Assembly (NCBI RefSeq): GCF_030915385.1
Contig: NZ_CP133268.1
Location: 1,798,001-1,862,000 of the forward strand
DNA length: 64,000 nucleotides
Reading direction: 5' to 3'
DNA from: Neobacillus sp. PS3-12
GTDB lineage: Bacteria > Bacillota > Bacilli > Bacillales > Cytobacillaceae
Shown: piece by piece, positions 37,304 to 46,437 of the stretch
Position numbering within the stretch: position 1 is the first letter of the stretch
How the letters are laid out: every line of letters starts with the position of its first letter
Program-made: the position numbers and the translations under genes
Notes under the pieces: generated by a model
What the model was told of the DNA's origin: nothing
The model's input: only the letters and a program-made list of their open reading frames with translations
Databases searched by the model: none

Positions 37304-39943
37304 ATGAAGCTTTTTAGAAATTTTTTAGTAATTTTGTTGGCTGTCTATGCCATTTTATTGTGTGTGAAAACTCCAAATGATGTATCTGCACAATCAAATT
37401 TGAATCCAATAGGATGCATGGATGCACCAGCAAATGGTTCCACTGTTAAGGGACAAATTGGTATAAGAGGCTGGTTTCTTGATGGAAACGGTGTTTCAAC
37501 ACTAGATGTATTAGTCGATGGTGCAGTGACTGGCCAAGCAGTCTATAATGATTCAAGACCTGATGTCCAGAATGCTTATCCTGCATACAACAACGGAAAT
37601 TCAGGATATCACTATACACTTGACACAACCAAACTTAGTGATGGAATACATTCGATTGCTATCAGAGAAACTGGGGCAAGCGGTCGAGTAACAGTCTTGC
37701 CTGCCAGTACGGTTACAGTTGCAAATGTAAAAGGATATATGGACACTCCTTTAACTGGCAAAACCTTAATTGGGACCACAACCGTTTCAGGATGGCTTTT
37801 GGACGAAAGCGGCATTGCCTCTTTAGACGTTCTTGTTGACGGTGTTGCAGCAGGACAGGCTTTTTCTGGTGATGCAAGACCGGATATTCTAAAAGCTTTT
37901 CCTAATTACAGCGGCAGTGCAACGGCAGGCTATCATTTTGCGCTTGACACAACCAAATTTAGTGATGGACAACATACCGTTGCCATCAGGGAAACCGGCA
38001 AGAATGGTCATGTAACGACATTGCCCGCAAGTACAGTTACAATTGCGAATGTTAAAGGTTATATGGATAACCCTGTTTCCGGCAAAACATTGGTAGGAAC
38101 CAAAGATGTTTCTGGTTGGTTTTTGGACGAAAGCGGCATTGCCTCTTTAGATGTTCTTATTGACGGTGTTGTAGCAGGACAGGCTTCATCTGGTGATGTG
38201 AGACCTGATATTCAAAAAGCTTTTCCTGATTACGGCGGCAGTGCAACGGCAGGCTATCATTTTGCGCTTGACACAACCAAGTTTAAGGATGGACAACATA
38301 CCGTTGCCATCAGGGAAACTGGGAAGAACGGACATGTAACGACATTGCCTCCAAGCACAGTTACGTTTGCGAATGCGAATGTCAGAGGATATTTAGATAG
38401 TCCAGTTACGGGTAAAACCTTGATTGGAGCCAAGAATGTTTCAGGATGGCTTTTGGACGGAAGCGGCGTTGCCTCTATAGATGTTCTCGTTGACGGTAAC
38501 ATCGCTGGTCAGGCTTACTATGGAGATGACAGACCAGATATTCAAAAAGCTTTTCCGGATTACAGCAATGCAGCAAAATCAGGCTATCACTTTGCGCTTG
38601 ATACAACAAAATTTAGTGATGGACAACATACAGTTACAATCAGAGAAACCGGGAATAATGGACAAGTCACAACACTACCTTCGAGTACAATCATGATTGT
38701 AAACGTTAGAGGGTATATGGATAATCCAATTTCGGGGACAACCCATAGTGGAAAAAGCTACAATGTTTCGGGATGGTTTTTGGATGAGAGCGGTGTAGCT
38801 AATATAGATGTCCTTATTGATGGTGTCGTAGTTGGCCAGGCAACCACTGGTGATGCAAGACCTGATATTCAAAAAGCTTTTCCAGATTACAGCAGTGCCC
38901 AAAATGCAGGCTATCATTTTGCGCTTGATACAACAAAATTTAGTGCTGGACAGCATAGGATTGCCATCAGAGAAACTGGAAACAATGGTCATGTAACGAC
39001 ACTTCCTGAAGCTACTTTTTCCATTGTGAATGTTACAGGTTCTTTAGATTATCCCTTTTCAGGTAATTCCTTAAAAGGAACTAAAAATGTGTCGGGTTGG
39101 TTTTATGATGTTAACGGAGTTTCAAGTATTGATATATTAGTTGACGGGACAGCGGTGGGGCAAGCTACCTATGGAGATGCGAGACCTGATGTCCAAAATG
39201 TATACCCTGACTTCGACACTAATACTGGTTATCATTTTGCACTTGATACAACCAAATTTAGTGATGGACAACATACCATTACGGTCAGAGAAACCGATAA
39301 AAACGGTCATGTAACAACATTGCCGACTACCACGGTAATATTCAACCAAAGGTCTAAAATAATCTTTTTAGATCCAGGCCATGGTGGAAGTGATCCAGGT
39401 GCAATTGGCGGTGGATATAGAGAGGCAGACTTGAATTTAGCAGATGCGTTAAAGGTTAAAGCATTATTAGAAAGCCGCGGTTACACCGTTTATATATCTC
39501 GTACCACTGATACGTTTGTGTCTTTACTAGATCGATCAGCAATGGCGAATAATTTACATGCAGATATTTTTGTAAGTATTCATCAAAACTCATCAACATC
39601 ATCTTCACCTTTCGGCATTGAATCTTTTTACTATCAATTTGATCCAGCTTACCCTTCAAAAATCAATGCCGGTATGGATACGAATCCTGACAGGATTGCA
39701 AAGAGCATCACACTTGCAAGCTTGATTCAGCAAAAAATGGTTGCCTATACAGGAGATTCGGACCACGGAATTACTGGGGATACACTTTCAGTCGTACGTG
39801 AATCTGCAATGCCAGCAACATTGCTTGAGGTTGGGTATATAAGTAATTCTAGCGAACGTCAAAACTTAATATCCGATTCTTATCAAAATACACTGGCAAG
39901 GGCAATTGCTGACGGAATCGATCAGTATTTTCTAAGTTACTAA
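37304..39943 (+). CDS. Secreted N-acetylmuramoyl-L-alanine amidase with six Ig-like repeats
   Basis: 879 aa. Signal peptide to about residue 30 (VSAQSN). Six repeats of about 108 aa (33 to about 681), each with GWxLDxSGVxSxDVLVDG, GYHFALDTTKFSDGQHT and RETGxNGHVTTLP. The C-terminal Amidase_3 domain (about 685-879) has zinc ligands in LDPGHGG, YREADLN and SIHQNSS and the catalytic Glu in LLEVGYISN. It cuts the MurNAc-L-Ala bond. Repeats 2-5 are very close to each other at DNA level, suggesting recent duplication or conversion. It is unlinked to any sporulation gene. Divergent from gtaB copy 1. Confidence 0.93.
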   Translation: MKLFRNFLVILLAVYAILLCVKTPNDVSAQSNLNPIGCMDAPANGSTVKGQIGIRGWFLDGNGVSTLDVLVDGAVTGQAVYNDSRPDVQNAYPAYNNGNSGYHYTLDTTKLSDGIHSIAIRETGASGRVTVLPASTVTVANVKGYMDTPLTGKTLIGTTTVSGWLLDESGIASLDVLVDGVAAGQAFSGDARPDILKAFPNYSGSATAGYHFALDTTKFSDGQHTVAIRETGKNGHVTTLPASTVTIANVKGYMDNPVSGKTLVGTKDVSGWFLDESGIASLDVLIDGVVAGQASSGDVRPDIQKAFPDYGGSATAGYHFALDTTKFKDGQHTVAIRETGKNGHVTTLPPSTVTFANANVRGYLDSPVTGKTLIGAKNVSGWLLDGSGVASIDVLVDGNIAGQAYYGDDRPDIQKAFPDYSNAAKSGYHFALDTTKFSDGQHTVTIRETGNNGQVTTLPSSTIMIVNVRGYMDNPISGTTHSGKSYNVSGWFLDESGVANIDVLIDGVVVGQATTGDARPDIQKAFPDYSSAQNAGYHFALDTTKFSAGQHRIAIRETGNNGHVTTLPEATFSIVNVTGSLDYPFSGNSLKGTKNVSGWFYDVNGVSSIDILVDGTAVGQATYGDARPDVQNVYPDFDTNTGYHFALDTTKFSDGQHTITVRETDKNGHVTTLPTTTVIFNQRSKIIFLDPGHGGSDPGAIGGGYREADLNLADALKVKALLESRGYTVYISRTTDTFVSLLDRSAMANNLHADIFVSIHQNSSTSSSPFGIESFYYQFDPAYPSKINAGMDTNPDRIAKSITLASLIQQKMVAYTGDSDHGITGDTLSVVRESAMPATLLEVGYISNSSERQNLISDSYQNTLARAIADGIDQYFLSY

Positions 39944-39983
39944 GTTTTTAGTTCACTAAACTGATAGTGACTCGTTTAATAAT

Positions 39984-40027
39984 AAAACACCAGAAATCTA
40001 TTAATGATTTCTGGTGTTTTGCTTTTT
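39984..40027 (+). terminator. Rho-independent terminator of the amidase gene
   Basis: AAAACACCAGAAATC pairs perfectly with GATTTCTGGTGTTTT over 15 bp, followed by GCTTTTT. Confidence 0.92.
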
Positions 40028-40091
40028 AGCACTTTTGCCTTATTCCTAACTATCTCCTGCTACTTTTATCCCAGAAACTTTCATGTGATTC

Positions 40092-40170
40092 TTACAAAAT
40101 CCTTCAAAATTCCACAAAACACGATAAATTAGTAGCAGATACAAAAAAATGGTTAGGAATGATCACAATG
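40092..40170 (+). repeat. nagZ leader, duplicated copy 1
   Basis: From TTACAAAATCCTTCAAAAT to the GGTTAGGAATGATCACAATG ribosome site and start. A closely matching stretch is at 43231-43305 next to gtaB copy 2. Confidence 0.8.
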
Positions 40171-40606
40171 AGGTCCAAAGCCCCCAAAATCAAATGGATA
40201 TTTATCATATGTTCTGCAATAATTCTTACTTTGGCAGCATGTAACAAACCCACGAGCAATCCAATTCCCGACCCTATTCGAAAACAAGTAAATGACATGA
40301 CCATCTCGGAGAAGGTCGGTCAAATGTTAATGGTTGGCATAGATGGGGATATAGTAGTTTCAGGGTCAACAAGCTTTATTCAAAATAATCACATCGGTGG
40401 AGTGATTATTAATGGATATAATGTCAAAAGTCCCTCGCAGCTTTTACAATTAAACAATCAGTTCAAAAAGATCAATTCACAGGAGAACAAGAATCCCTCT
40501 CTTCCTTTCAACAGATGAAGAAGGCGGAAAGGTATCAAGAATGCCACCTGGCGTTATGAATTTACCGAATAGTAGAGATATTGGCGATTTTGATATATTA
40601 GCATAA
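40168..40606 (+). pseudogene. nagZ: Remnant of a GH3 beta-N-acetylhexosaminidase lipoprotein (NagZ)
   Basis: The N-terminus is a lipoprotein signal with lipobox LTLAAC at about residues 20-25. The family motif MTISEKVGQMLMVGI and HIGGVIING follow, then the frame closes at 40518. The next frame continues with IPLFLSTDEEGGKVSRMPP, the conserved NagZ motif, showing a one-base loss near 40490-40500. It then stops at 40606 after DIGDFDILA. The rest of the catalytic domain is absent. An intact NagZ is normally over 500 aa. It is clearly non-functional as a hydrolase. Confidence 0.9.
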
Positions 40607-40649
40607 TAACCTATGATAAATCCCTTCCTTTCATCAATATTGTTATTAC

Positions 40650-40683
40650 AAAAAATGCATCATTTATTATGATGCATTTTTTG
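40650..40683. terminator. Bidirectional terminator
   Basis: AAAAAATGCATCAT and ATGATGCATTTTTT form a 14-bp perfect stem with a 5-nt loop. It serves the nagZ remnant and the convergent glycosidase gene. Confidence 0.9.
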
Positions 40684-40739
40684 AGGGATATTCAATTATC
40701 TGATTGTCCTATGGCTTGTTTTTTCAAAAATACTGCGTG

Positions 40740-41804
40740 CTATTTAGGAATTACTACCCAAGCATCTGGCAAATACCGCATTCCAACACTTGTGCTTGTG
40801 GCCGGCTGCAATTGTAGCTGCCCATCATTAATCATGGTGGTGGAACCTCCGCCATCCATTGCTATAGCGTTAACTACATTATATTTTTCAAAAAGCTTTG
40901 ACATATCTGACATGGATGCTCCGCGGTGGGTTTTATTCCAATAAAAACGGCCATCAGTGATAATCATGATGATACTTCCATCAGCTTTTTGGCCAATTGC
41001 CGTTCTTGGTGCCCACCCCCATGCACCATCGACTGCAGGTGTTACGCGATTTACACCGTCCACAATAAGCTGTGGCCCAAAACTGATGGCCTCTCTTACT
41101 CCCATACTCACCAATTGATTTACTGAATAATTTCCAGTAATAAATTGACCGTCCTTGAGAAAGGCTGCTACTAACGCAGGGACATTACGATTGCCTGGAA
41201 CGGACAATACATTTCCATTACTGATAACAGTTCCTAGCATTTGTCCGCCTGATCCACGTCCGCTTGGGTCATAAAAACCGCCTGCGTTTATTCCGGCAAC
41301 CCCATTATTATCTTTAATCAAATCTGAAAGAGGTTGTCCTTTTGATGTATATTTGGTTGCCACTACATGGACTGTATTCGGGTCAGGAATAGTCATTATT
41401 TTTGCTGTAAAGTTTGAAGTTTCTACAGTATCTATTGTAATTTTTTCAGGGGCTGTTGAAACCTCTTTCGCCTGTACATGATTGGTTTTCGTTTGCTTCT
41501 TAATAGCTGATTGCACGACATCAGGATTGTTTCTTTCTTGTAACATTTTATCGATTTCTGATTTTGGAAGTAAAAGCTCCATAAACTTTTCATATTGTGG
41601 GTGATAAGTCGATAAAACTGTCCCTAAAAACATCCTCCGCAGCTGCAAGCCTTGATTTGTACCATAAATAAAACTGCCGCCGCCTATTAAAATAACGAAT
41701 ATGATCATCCAAAATAAACGCCAAAATCGTTTTCTTTTTGGTTTGGGTTTAAGGTCACGATTTGAACTTGGAACATAGGCTGTTTCTTTAGTCATTGCTT
41801 CCAT
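40740..41804 (-). CDS. Membrane-anchored phosphodiester glycosidase (NAGPA domain) protein
   Basis: 354 aa. Basic N-terminus (KPKPKRKRFWR), one membrane helix at about 28-48, a linker to about 150, then a NAGPA-type domain: GINAGGFYDPSGRGSGG, AISFGPQLIVDG, GWAPRTAIGQKADGS, AMDGGGSTTM. Relatives remove N-acetylglucosamine-phosphodiester caps or act in exopolysaccharide processing. The extracellular location and wall-polymer context fit a role on teichoic acid or peptidoglycan turnover products, but the substrate is unknown. GGGAG precedes the ATG. Confidence 0.87.
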   Translation of the reverse strand: MEAMTKETAYVPSSNRDLKPKPKRKRFWRLFWMIIFVILIGGGSFIYGTNQGLQLRRMFLGTVLSTYHPQYEKFMELLLPKSEIDKMLQERNNPDVVQSAIKKQTKTNHVQAKEVSTAPEKITIDTVETSNFTAKIMTIPDPNTVHVVATKYTSKGQPLSDLIKDNNGVAGINAGGFYDPSGRGSGGQMLGTVISNGNVLSVPGNRNVPALVAAFLKDGQFITGNYSVNQLVSMGVREAISFGPQLIVDGVNRVTPAVDGAWGWAPRTAIGQKADGSIIMIITDGRFYWNKTHRGASMSDMSKLFEKYNVVNAIAMDGGGSTTMINDGQLQLQPATSTSVGMRYLPDAWVVIPK

Positions 41805-42007
41805 GCCATTTCTCCCTTCCTCTATAAAAAAATAAAACCATCATCATATATGGTTTTAAAAACAACAAGTCTATCATTTTGTTTACATCTGAAATGGTAA
41901 CATAGTTACATTAAAAAAGACTTAAGAAATCCTTATTTTAGATTAAATTCTACTTCCTGTTTTGGAAGGTCACACCTGTCTTAGAGTATGTAATTGATTT
42001 CACAACA

Positions 42008-42038
42008 TAAAAAAGGAAACCCTGGAGTTTCCTTTTTG
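42008..42038 (-). terminator. Rho-independent terminator of gtaB copy 2
   Basis: AAAAAGGAAAC and GTTTCCTTTTT arms around a short loop; seen from the minus strand the trailing T-run is intact. Confidence 0.85.
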
Positions 42039-42064
42039 CGTTATAGAATTTTAACGATTATTAA

Positions 42065-42937
42065 TTACTGCAACTCAAGTTTTTCAGCCATGAATTTTAA
42101 TAAATCATTGCGTAGTTCTTCCTTCTGAAGAGCAAATTCAATCGTTGTTTCAATGAATCCGAGCTTTTCTCCCACGTCATAGCGTTTGCCCTCAAACTCA
42201 TAACCAAAAACACGCTGAATTTGATTCAATCGTTGAATAGCATCGGTTAATTGAATTTCTCCGCCTGCGCCAACTTCTTGTTTATCTAAAAACATGAAAA
42301 TTTCTGGTGTAAACACATATCGGCCAATAATCGCAAGGTTTGAAGGGGCCGTTCCTAACTTAGGCTTTTCGACAAAGTTGCGGACTTGGAAGGCACGTCC
42401 GTTTTGATCTTCAGGATCAATGATTCCATAACGATCAGTTTCATTATCCGGTACCCGCTTAACTCCAATAACAGAAGAATGTGTATGGTTATAAACATCC
42501 ATTAACTGTTTTAGGCATGGTGTCTCCGCTTGAACAATATCATCACCAAGCAGTACAGCAAACGGTTCATTGCCTATAAAATTCCGAGCACACCAAACGG
42601 CATGTCCTAATCCCTTAGGTTCTTTTTGACGTATATAGTGAATATCCACCATTTTTGAAGTTTCCCGAACGATTTCTAAGAGCTCTAATTTCCCTTTTTC
42701 TTGCAAGTTCTGCTCTAATTCAAAAGCGTTATCAAAGTGATCTTCAATAGAGCGCTTTCCTTTACCGGTTACAATAATAATATCTTCAATCCCGGATTCA
42801 ATTGCCTCTTCTACTATGTATTGAATGGTGGGTTTATCTACAATTGGCAACATTTCTTTAGGCATTGCTTTCGTTGCAGGTAAAAAACGTGTCCCAAGTC
42901 CTGCAGCTGGGATTATAGCTTTTTTAACCCTTTGCAT
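42065..42937 (-). CDS. gtaB: UTP-glucose-1-phosphate uridylyltransferase (copy 2)
   Basis: 290 aa, all motifs of copy 1 conserved ([31 protein letters not shown]). The differences from copy 1 that I can read are N/D, D/G and T/A in the region after DNET, T/K and F/Y before DVGEKLG, and D/N, V/A and Q/E at the C-terminus. Silent differences are much more frequent, so the duplication is not brand new and protein-level selection has kept both copies. The promoter is conserved too. Confidence 0.96.
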   Translation of the reverse strand: MQRVKKAIIPAAGLGTRFLPATKAMPKEMLPIVDKPTIQYIVEEAIESGIEDIIIVTGKGKRSIEDHFDNAFELEQNLQEKGKLELLEIVRETSKMVDIHYIRQKEPKGLGHAVWCARNFIGNEPFAVLLGDDIVQAETPCLKQLMDVYNHTHSSVIGVKRVPDNETDRYGIIDPEDQNGRAFQVRNFVEKPKLGTAPSNLAIIGRYVFTPEIFMFLDKQEVGAGGEIQLTDAIQRLNQIQRVFGYEFEGKRYDVGEKLGFIETTIEFALQKEELRNDLLKFMAEKLELQ

Positions 42938-43019
42938 TTAAAAATCAATCCTTTCCTAACAAGTTACAAAAATAACCGAAGGTTCCATTTTAAGCAAAGT
43001 AAATGGCACTGTATCGTTT

Positions 43020-43048
43020 ATTATTTCATACTGAAAAAAAATGTACAA
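43020..43048 (-). promoter_or_regulatory. Sigma-A promoter of gtaB copy 2
   Basis: TTGTAC (43043-43048), 17 bp, AATAAT (43020-43025) on the minus strand, matching the promoter of copy 1. Confidence 0.65.
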
Positions 43049-43230
43049 GGACAACTTATTAAAATATTGGTGATATTTGTATATTAAAATAATAATCCAA
43101 GATAAATCCTTTTCCTACAGATTATTTTCTTTTTAATATATTCATTATTTCAAGGCAAAAGAACTATAAAAATGGATACAAAAAATACCAATTGCTATGT
43201 CCTTTCACCTAGTAATTTCCTAGGAAATTT

Positions 43231-43305
43231 TTACAAAACCCTTCAAAATTCTACAAAACAAGGATAGTAGCACAGACAAAAAAAACGGTTAGGAATGTTC
43301 ACATT
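43231..43305 (+). repeat. nagZ leader, duplicated copy 2 without its gene
   Basis: TTACAAAACCCTTCAAAAT through GGTTAGGAATGTTCACATTG parallels 40092-40170. The start codon is degraded (ATTG in place of AATG) and no NagZ codons follow. It marks the right end of the segment duplicated with gtaB. Confidence 0.8.
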
Positions 43306-43343
43306 GATATACATCCCCCGCAAATAGTTGCACTTGGTGGAAT

Positions 43344-43372
43344 CTTATTTTCTATTCGAAATAGAAAATAAG
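43344..43372. repeat. Perfect 13-bp palindrome with 3-bp centre
   Basis: Arms CTTATTTTCTATT (43344-43356) and AATAGAAAATAAG (43360-43372) around CGA. There is no T-run suited to a terminator. It lies between the nagZ leader remnant and the yifB terminator and could be an operator, a cruciform or a junction scar. Confidence 0.6.
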
Positions 43373-43390
43373 TGAATAAAAAAGATTTAA

Positions 43391-43420
43391 GAAGCTGATC
43401 AGCTTTTGCTGATTGGCTTT
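43391..43420 (-). terminator. Terminator of yifB
   Basis: On the minus strand AAGCCAATCAGC and GCTGATCAGCTT pair apart from an internal CA/CA mismatch, followed a little later by CTTTTTT. Confidence 0.7.
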
Positions 43421-43425
43421 CTTTA

Positions 43426-44973
43426 TTAGGTACCTAATGGCATAGTCACACCTGAAGCTTTTTGATCACTTTTTGCTGCTGATAGACTATGCAGCTTTAG
43501 AGCTTCCCAAAGATGCTGTTCAGTAATCTCTTGTTTTTGCTCGAGATCAGCTATGGTGCGAGCAAGGCGATAAATTTTTAACTGGGCACGATTGCTCCAT
43601 CCATACTTGTACGCTAATTTTTGCAGAAAACGTTGTTGCGACTGTGTAAGTGGGCTTGTCTGGGAAAGTGTTTCATAAGCAACTCTGCTATTCGTGATTA
43701 CTTTACTATAACGCTGGCTTTGCCTTTTCCTTGCATCGGCTACTCGCTGGCGAATTTCCTCTGATGATTCTCTTTGATTCTCCATAGCATTATTGAGATT
43801 TAAAGGTTTTAATGAAAGAAAAATATCAAAACGATCTCGCATCGGACCTGATATTCGATTTTGATAGGCATTAATTTGCTTTGTTGAACAGGTACAATAG
43901 TGATTTGGGGATCCATAATATCCACATGGGCATGGATTCATTGCACCAATAAGGATAAATGAGCATGGATAGGTTACTGTGGTACGGGCTCTGCTGATGG
44001 AAATTGTGCCTGCTTCTAATGGTTGCCTAAGCATTTCAATTGTTTTTTTCGGGAATTCAGCTAATTCATCTAAAAACAGGATTCCACGATGGGCAAGGGA
44101 AATTTCACCAGGTTTCGGGTTTTGTCCCCCGCCAATGATGGATACTCCAGATGAAGAATGATGGGGATTACGATAAGGCGGAATCATGGGGTATGGGTTC
44201 GTTATACCGCTTAATTGATAAATACTCATCATTTCAAGACGGGCTTCTTTTGTTAATGAAGGTAGAATAGATGGAAAACTTTCAGCCAGCAGGCTTTTTC
44301 CGCAACCGGGCGGCCCAGACATGAACACGTGATGTTCCCCTGCCGTCGCTACTGTTAAAGCATATTTAGCAAAGGAATGGCCAATGATATTCTGAAAATC
44401 CGGATAAAAATAGATAGGTTCCTCTTCTACCGCTCGGGTTACATTTAGTGGAATAGACCTTATTCCTGCCAAGTTGTCTATAACTTGCTGCAAATGGTTA
44501 ACAAATATTAACTCTAAATTTTCAATTTCCAAACCAAGGAGATTCTCAGTAAATGGCAGGAATATTCTTTTCACCCCAATTTGTTTCGCTGCTAAAACTG
44601 CAGCAAGCATTCCATCCACCGGCTGAATACTACCATCTAAAGATAGCGCACCGATAAAACCGGTAGACTCGGGAATATTCATTGTAATTTCTTGAAGACA
44701 AGAGAGAATGCCAATAGCAATTGGTAAATCAAACATGGGGCCATTTTTCTATTGTTCAGGCGGCGAGAGGTTAATAATGATCTTCTGCTGATGGAGGAAA
44801 ACATTAAGTGAATGAAACGCTGCAGTTATCCGTTGCTTGGATTCTTTTACAGAGGTATCTGGGAGGCCAACAATGACAATAGAATTTAACCCAGGAACAG
44901 CTTGTACTTCAACTGTTACCTTGTAACCTTCAAGACCCTTGAGTCCTATACTTGTTACCTTTGCAGACATCAT
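43426..44973 (-). pseudogene. yifB: YifB/ComM-type magnesium-chelatase-like AAA ATPase split by an amber codon
   Basis: The N-terminal part (VTSIGLKGLEGYKVTVEVQ, VGLPDTSVKES, INLSPPEQ) ends at a TAG at 44749-44751. The same frame continues at once with KNGPMFDLPIAIGIL, Walker A GPPGCGKSLLAESFPSILP, FLDELAEF and MNPCPCGYYG to the natural C-terminus. The usual family sequence has a Lys codon at the TAG site, so one AAG-to-TAG change explains the split. The total of about 515 codons equals normal length. ComM is a branch-migration helicase for transformation. Start at 44973 (ATGATG with AAGGTG). The second part might be re-initiated at ATG 44736. Confidence 0.92.
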
Positions 44974-44994
44974 AACACCTTCTTCCTTGAATAA

Positions 44995-45008
44995 AGAACA
45001 TTTGTTCT
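44995..45008. promoter_or_regulatory. LexA/DinR-like SOS box upstream of yifB
   Basis: AGAACATTTGTTCT has the GAAC-N4-GTTC core of Gram-positive LexA boxes. It lies a few bases downstream of the -10 element, where bound repressor would block transcription. Confidence 0.55.
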
Positions 45009-45016
45009 TGTTTATA

Positions 45017-45045
45017 ATTATAAGATTTTTTAAAAAGTCTGTCAA
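45017..45045 (-). promoter_or_regulatory. Consensus sigma-A promoter of yifB
   Basis: On the minus strand TTGACA (45040-45045), 17-bp spacer, TATAAT (45017-45022): a perfect match to consensus. Confidence 0.88.
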
Positions 45046-45076
45046 TTAATTTTGGACTAGAGAATAAATCTATAAT

Positions 45077-45225
45077 GGTCATGATTGCTCCTGATAACGA
45101 GATTCCCCAATTCTTGTTACCTTCAGATTTAGTTTTGGATACTCATGGTCACGACTTTTTCAATCTTGTTACCATTAAGACTGGTTATGGCTGTTCATGG
45201 TAACGAGATCCTCATTCTTGTTACC
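45077..45225. repeat. 52-bp phased inverted-repeat array, family 3
   Basis: TCTTGTTACC starts at 45112, 45164 and 45216, both steps exactly 52 bp. The opposing arm GGTAACGAGA or a variant is at 45093, 45147 and 45199, giving hairpins with 10-nt arms and loops of 7-9 nt. A partial arm GGTCATGA at 45077 extends the array leftwards. It sits between the divergent yifB and a small membrane protein gene. Confidence 0.88.
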
Positions 45226-45253
45226 TTTAGAATACTATTTGAGGAGGCTTCCA

Positions 45254-45454
45254 ATGGGCGGACTCAGCCTGTTATTGTTTAACCTCTTGAAGGCATTTGC
45301 CCTCTTTTACATATTCATTTTGTTAGGTGAATGGTTTGTTCAAAAAAAGGGCTATAATCTATTCGAGCGGGCATGGATTATTACGATGATTGCCCTTGTA
45401 CTTTTAACCTTCATTGCTTGGCGGAGCCTTGGCAGGTACCTTCTTTTTTTATAA
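45254..45454 (+). CDS. Small two-helix membrane protein
   Basis: 66 aa beginning MGGLSLLLFNLLKAF. Two hydrophobic segments (about residues 4-23 and 40-58) with a basic connector (VQKKGYNLFERAW). The start at 45254 is set by GAGGAGG at 45241-45247; the longer ORF from 45197 would run through the repeat array and has no ribosome site. No family recognised. The SGNH hydrolase gene follows 50 bp on. Confidence 0.7.
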   Translation: MGGLSLLLFNLLKAFALFYIFILLGEWFVQKKGYNLFERAWIITMIALVLLTFIAWRSLGRYLLFL

Positions 45455-45504
45455 ACTAAAATTTATGGGATACTATATAGGGAATAATTCTTTGGGGGAA
45501 CAAA

Positions 45505-46233
45505 ATGAAGTACTTTGCCGTTATACTACTATGTATTTTTTCCATCTTTATATTGATGTTTGGACGTTTCAACTATCAGGAAAAAATTAGAATGAACATG
45601 GCATCTGCCCAAAAAGAGCAAGCAGACACGATGTGGAAAAATAAAAACTGGCTTGCGATTGGCGATAGCATCACCTATGCTAATAAATATCAGCCCCTTG
45701 TCCAAAGCGCCTTGAAAATAAAGTCGGTTCAAACAGACGCAGTCCCTGGTCGGCCGATCAAACCAATGGCAGACAACCTCACAGCTGAAAGGTTAAAAAA
45801 TATTGATTTAATTACCGTTTTTGGCGGAACCAATGATTATGGAAGCAACAAGATTCTTGGCACGATCAAGGACGAAAAAAATCAAGATACCTTTTATGCC
45901 AATCTGAAAAATGTCATTGAGAAAATTATCGCCAATAAACAAGAGAAGACGACAGTAGTTTTTTTTACACCACTCAAGCGAGGTGTTTTTAAGAATCAAG
46001 TCGTTTATCCAAATGCAAATTCGAGTGGATCTAAACTTGATGATTATGTAAATGCTGAAAAACAAGTATGTAAACTTTATTCCATTCCAGTCATTGACCT
46101 GTTTCATAAAAGCGGCCTTGAAGTCGACAATCTTTCCAAGTTTACGATTGATAACCTTCATCCCAACGACAAGGGGCATAAAATGATATCAATAGTAATG
46201 ATTAAAGAACTCAAAAAAGTGGCTGCCCATTAA
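45505..46233 (+). CDS. SGNH/GDSL-family hydrolase, membrane-anchored or secreted
   Basis: 242 aa. One N-terminal hydrophobic segment (about 3-20) acts as anchor or signal. Then block I AIGDSITYANKY with the catalytic Ser, block III FGGTNDYG with Asn, and block V NLHPNDKGH with the Asp/His pair. The family includes lipases and acyl or sugar-ester deacetylases; an O-acetyl esterase acting on wall glycan is possible but not shown. The ribosome site is GGGGGA. Confidence 0.87.
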   Translation: MKYFAVILLCIFSIFILMFGRFNYQEKIRMNMASAQKEQADTMWKNKNWLAIGDSITYANKYQPLVQSALKIKSVQTDAVPGRPIKPMADNLTAERLKNIDLITVFGGTNDYGSNKILGTIKDEKNQDTFYANLKNVIEKIIANKQEKTTVVFFTPLKRGVFKNQVVYPNANSSGSKLDDYVNAEKQVCKLYSIPVIDLFHKSGLEVDNLSKFTIDNLHPNDKGHKMISIVMIKELKKVAAH

Positions 46234-46254
46234 CAACCACTTTTTTAGTTTTTT
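46213..46254 (+). terminator. Rho-independent terminator of the SGNH gene
   Basis: AAAAAAGTGG and CCACTTTTTT overlap the 3' end of the gene; a further T-run follows. Confidence 0.85.
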
Positions 46255-46437
46255 TACAAGACTTTGTTAAGTTTGCCTGATGATTTTCCTCGGCACATGC
46301 CTTCTATTCCAATCATCTGGATAAAAAAATCAACTATGACTATTAACACAGCCTTTAAAAAACGTTCTCAAAAAAATAGTTCTATAGAACTATTAAAAAA
46401 GAAAGCTTTTTATTCGAAAATAATAATAGATTGGTTT

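Larger units (their letters stand above)
42938..43425. other. Gap between gtaB copy 2 and yifB
   Basis: 488 bp without a gene. It holds the gtaB promoter, a copy of the nagZ leader (43231-43305), a 13-bp-stem palindrome (43344-43372) and the yifB terminator. Confidence 0.8.

Noticed and set aside
44749..45045. Separate 98-aa gene upstream of the AAA ATPase
   Set aside because: It is the N-terminus of YifB, in the same frame as the rest and divided only by TAG.
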